Shown: positions 5,710 to 7,682 of the stretch, one piece after another
How positions within the stretch are numbered: position 1 is the stretch's first letter
Layout of the letters: every line of letters begins with the position of its first letter
Source of the DNA: Anaerolineaceae bacterium
GTDB lineage: Bacteria; Chloroflexota; Anaerolineae; Anaerolineales; Anaerolineaceae
Assembly (NCBI GenBank): GCA_003532515.1
Contig: DOEX01000241.1
Coordinates: forward strand, 1-7,682
Length of the DNA stretch: 7,682 bases
Direction: 5' to 3'
Program-made: the position numbers and the translations under genes
Notes under the pieces: generated by a model
Told to the model about the DNA's origin: nothing
The model's database searches: none
What the model saw: the letters and a program-made list of their open reading frames with translations, nothing else

Positions 5710-6382
5710 CCTTTTCTTTTCGAAGACCTTCAATACTGATCACAAACTCTCCCCTTATTTTTTCGGTGGAGAGCTTTTCAATGATTTGAGAGATCGATCC
5801 GCGATAGTGGTGCTCAAACTTCTTAGTCAGATCGTTGGCAACAACAGCCTGGCGGTCTCCAAGCATCTCAAGACTATTATTCAGGAAGGCGACCAGGCGA
5901 TAGGGGCTTTCATAAAACACCAGCGTATGTGGCGATTCAGCTTCCATGGCGATGAAGCGTTTGCGGGGACCTTCCTTGTTGGGCGGAAATCCTTTGAAAG
6001 TAAAAGAATGAAGCGGGAGATCTGCCAGGGTGAGCGCCATAATGACCGCCGAAGGACCGGGAATAGACTGCACTTCGATGCCAGCTTCGAGTGCGGCGTG
6101 TGCCAGAAGGTAGCCGGGATCTGAGATGCCAGGCGTACCTGCATCAGTAACCAGGGCGATCGTTTCGCCTCTCTCCAGCCTTTCTAACAATTTTGGGACC
6201 ACTTTTTTCTCATTGAAGTTGTTTAAAGCTGTTTGCGGTTTGGAGATATCATAATGCTTGAGCAATACAATCGTTTTACGCGAGTCTTCGCTTGCAATCA
6301 AATCAACGCTCTTTAAAACCTCGACTGCACGATAGGTCATATCACCTAAATTTCCAATGGGGGTGGCTACAAGGTATAGCAT
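5681..6382 (-). CDS. rsmI: 16S rRNA C1402 2'-O-methyltransferase RsmI
   Basis: A 233-residue tetrapyrrole-methylase-fold enzyme. Seen: LYLVATPIGNLGDMTYRA (2-19), LIASEDSRKT (28-37), the SAM-binding DAGTPGISDPG (80-90), IPGPSA (107-112), GFPPNKEGPRKRF, FYESPYR and LTKKFEHHYRG (185-195), all in family order. With RsmH it makes m4Cm1402 in the decoding centre, RsmI adding the ribose methyl. The ATG at 6382 is chosen because AAGGAG (6390-6395) sits seven bases upstream and the protein then begins at the canonical LYLVATP. An in-frame TTG at 6403 would add seven residues that swallow the ribosome site. Oddity: the usual Arg-Glu before LTK is Asn183-Asp184 here. A lysine/glutamate-rich tail follows GEFVISIEG. 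Confidence 0.95.
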   Translation of the reverse strand: MLYLVATPIGNLGDMTYRAVEVLKSVDLIASEDSRKTIVLLKHYDISKPQTALNNFNEKKVVPKLLERLERGETIALVTDAGTPGISDPGYLLAHAALEAGIEVQSIPGPSAVIMALTLADLPLHSFTFKGFPPNKEGPRKRFIAMEAESPHTLVFYESPYRLVAFLNNSLEMLGDRQAVVANDLTKKFEHHYRGSISQIIEKLSTEKIRGEFVISIEGLRKEKAKTKEDSDL

Positions 6383-6408
6383 CTGGTTTCTCCTTGTTTC
6401 CAATTATA
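6383..6408 (-). promoter_or_regulatory. rsmI promoter -10 box and ribosome binding site
   Basis: On the minus strand a perfect TATAAT (6403-6408) is followed, after seven bases, by AAGGAG (6390-6395) and, after seven more, by the rsmI ATG. This gives a short leader of about 14 bases. The AAGGAG decides the start codon. No convincing -35 box is visible; the -10 box overlaps the start of the 14-bp direct repeat at 6405. Confidence 0.55.
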
Positions 6409-6626
6409 CGTGAGACCCAACGAATTTCGTGGTTCTTCGATAAGCTGTGTTTCAAAAATGGTCTCCACAAATTTCTTCGGCTATCTCTTGCTCACTGCAA
6501 TACCCTGTGCCATACCGCTGTCACTGCGAGACTCTTTGCCATCATTCCTTGACGTACCGCGAAACGTGGGCTTGGCAAAGGGTCGTGGCAGTCTGCCTTA
6601 ATCTTCTCTCTCTATACGTGAGACCC
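6405..6626. repeat. Putative small insertion flanked by 14-bp direct repeats
   Basis: TATACGTGAGACCC occurs exactly at 6405-6418 and again at 6613-6626, enclosing 194 bp (6419-6612) with no believable gene. Removing one copy and the enclosed DNA would restore a compact intergenic region of about 89 bp between rsmI and the next gene. This is what a target-site duplication around a small inserted element would look like, although 14 bp is long for one, and the inserted ends show no matching terminal inverted repeats. Recombination between unrelated repeats or a local duplication are alternatives. Confidence 0.5.
6521..6592. repeat. Imperfect palindromic element (dispersed-repeat-like)
   Basis: ACTGCGAGACTCTTTGCCA (6523-6541) is nearly the reverse complement of TGGCAAAGGGTCGTGGCAGT (6573-6592): outer ACTGC/GCAGT and inner TTTGCCA/TGGCAAA match exactly, with one indel region and one G-T between them. 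The TCACTGCGAG start recalls the dispersed 'TCATTGCGAG'-type palindromic repeats common in many bacterial genomes (from memory, not searched). TCACTGC also occurs at 6492-6498. It lies inside the DNA enclosed by the 14-bp direct repeats. Confidence 0.5.
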
Positions 6627-6642
6627 GCGATAAGGTGGCACG

Positions 6643-6671
6643 TGATAGAATTTCCTCATCTCAATTTAAGG
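6643..6671 (+). promoter_or_regulatory. Extended -10 promoter and ribosome site of the 6680 gene
   Basis: TGATAGAAT (6643-6651) fits an extended -10 element (TGn followed by TAGAAT). AAGG (6668-6671) lies eight bases before the ATG at 6680 and supports that start. The predicted 5' leader would be about 20 bases. No -35 box is obvious, as expected for extended -10 promoters. Confidence 0.4.
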
Positions 6672-6679
6672 TAACCACT

Positions 6680-7682
6680 ATGGAAAGAACTGTCCCAATC
6701 CGCTCCTCTGAAGAAATCGACCTCTATCTGCGCACCATTTACTCCCTGCTGCGTTCAACCAACGAAGTCAACATTCGTACTCTTGAAGGTGTCCACGCAA
6801 GCACGGATTCATCCTTGCACATGCACGCGCTTGGCGACCAACCTGATACCTCTGCCCTCATCTACACTCTCTTACGTTTACCCTCCGTTATCACGAGGGT
6901 CAAAAAGGTCATCCTGGGGCAATCAGCCAGTAGTTTCACAGAATATGGCTACAACAACATTGAATCATGGCAGGAAGTATCTGCCAAAGCCCGCCGCAGA
7001 AAGTGCTTCTATGATGGCAACGAGAGTCTAGCCTGTTACATCGCTTCCCGTTCAGATATCGATGACGTTGTTCCCTGCCTGACCGCTCTGCAAATCGAAT
7101 GGACCAAGCTGCATTTTCTACTCAACACACTTGACCCCGCTCTCCTGGATGAAGCCTTGCCTGCAAATCCGGATGCCTTCAGGCAACTTGGTGATCATTT
7201 ACATCTCTCTGAAGATGACCTCGCCCGATTGTACACAGTCCTGGGAGATCAGTTCACTGAGACGATGAAAATTTTCAGAGCACGCAGAGCTGATTTTACG
7301 ATTCAACTGCTCAGTGGCTCTCTGAACGATTACCGGCGTGCTACCGTAAATTGGTGGAACAATATTGAGGAACATGCTCTTCAATTGATTGACCGACCAG
7401 TGTACTTTGTTTCATCCAACACACACAGTCTGACCAATCTTCTGTCCGGTTATGCCCTGGGTAAAAAGGACGACCTGCTGCAGTACATTCATGAGTACGA
7501 GCCGGCTTTGCAGGCTGAATGGGAAGAAATCAACAAGCAGGATAGCCCATCGAACCCAGAAAACTTTTACTACTATGCCATGAAAAAATATTTGGGCACT
7601 GAAACGGGAAAACCCTTGATCGAAGAGCAATTCCAATTTGAAAAGAGTCGTGGCATTAATCGTATCCCTAGCAAACACTCTT
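6680..7682 (+). CDS. Conserved-looking cytosolic protein of unknown function, 3'-truncated by window edge
   Basis: An ATG-initiated frame stays open for 334 codons to the end of the window without a stop. The protein begins MERTVPIRSSEEIDLYLRTI and includes SLLRSTNEVNIRTLEGVHAS (about 22-41), VKKVILGQSASSF (about 74-86), RRRKCFYDGNESLACYIASR (about 104-123), SDIDDVVPCLTALQIEW (about 124-140) and a helical, charged second half with NFYYYAMKKYLG near the edge. There is no signal peptide and no membrane segment, so it is probably cytosolic. I do not recognise catalytic motifs. The sequence has the feel of an uncharacterised family (possibly one of the Pfam DUF69xx series, by memory and unverified). 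Codon use and composition match the neighbours. It is divergent from rsmI, so co-function is not implied. Confidence 0.8.
   Translation, partial: MERTVPIRSSEEIDLYLRTIYSLLRSTNEVNIRTLEGVHASTDSSLHMHALGDQPDTSALIYTLLRLPSVITRVKKVILGQSASSFTEYGYNNIESWQEVSAKARRRKCFYDGNESLACYIASRSDIDDVVPCLTALQIEWTKLHFLLNTLDPALLDEALPANPDAFRQLGDHLHLSEDDLARLYTVLGDQFTETMKIFRARRADFTIQLLSGSLNDYRRATVNWWNNIEEHALQLIDRPVYFVSSNTHSLTNLLSGYALGKKDDLLQYIHEYEPALQAEWEEINKQDSPSNPENFYYYAMKKYLGTETGKPLIEEQFQFEKSRGINRIPSKHS

Noticed and set aside
6383..6403. TTG start for RsmI seven codons upstream
   Set aside because: It would translate through the AAGGAG site; the ATG at 6382 matches the canonical RsmI N-terminus.
6292..6674. Three overlapping + strand open frames in and beside the rsmI upstream region
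   Set aside because: They cross the direct repeats and palindrome, disagree in frame, and show no domain-like sequence or ribosome sites.
1..7682. tRNA, rRNA, CRISPR array or riboswitch
   Set aside because: No cloverleaf, regularly spaced repeat set or known riboswitch core was seen on reading both strands; short RNAs cannot be excluded without a covariance-model search.

Overview
The window is about 7.7 kb of bacterial chromosome with seven confident protein genes plus one unrecognised gene that runs off the right edge. Moderate GC, gene content and gene style (ArmA/Rmt-like methyltransferases in a non-pathogen setting, type II pantothenate kinase, an RsmF-like protein with a C-terminal domain) suggest an uncultured Anaerolineae/Chloroflexota-type organism. 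That assignment is inference from protein flavour; there is no rRNA or other marker here to prove it.

Left block (1-3014, + strand): three genes with stop/start overlaps form one translationally coupled unit. The first is a 5'-truncated FmrO-family (ArmA/Rmt) 16S rRNA methyltransferase with intact family motifs. The second is a full-length paralogue whose S-adenosylmethionine (SAM) motif and 'SLGGRxKGM' loop have degenerated. The third is an RsmF-type m5C rRNA methyltransferase that carries an in-frame palindromic insertion near its N-terminus. A 280-bp convergent gap follows, holding a 10-bp perfect inverted repeat but no convincing terminator.

Middle block (3295-4911, - strand): a likely two-gene unit, type II pantothenate kinase (coenzyme A synthesis) followed by rsmE (m3U1498 methyltransferase). 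A 63-bp divergent promoter region separates it from a + strand queuosine-precursor transporter (YhhQ family, 4975-5709). The 3' end of the transporter overlaps the 3' end of rsmI (- strand, 5681-6382) by 29 bp.

Right block: a 297-bp intergenic stretch (6383-6679) holds the rsmI promoter/RBS, a 14-bp direct repeat pair flanking about 194 bp, and an imperfect palindrome resembling a small dispersed repeat. Then comes a conserved-looking cytosolic protein of unknown function (6680 to the edge).

Taken together, four families here (FmrO/Rmt at G1405, RsmF at C1407, RsmE at U1498, RsmI at C1402; E. coli numbering, by family) act on the same small patch of 16S rRNA, the helix 44 decoding centre. 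The queuosine transporter supplies a tRNA wobble-base modification read in that same site. The most interesting feature is the coupled pair of one canonical and one degenerate FmrO-family protein upstream of RsmF, which may be a two-subunit or regulator/enzyme arrangement not described for the classical resistance enzymes.
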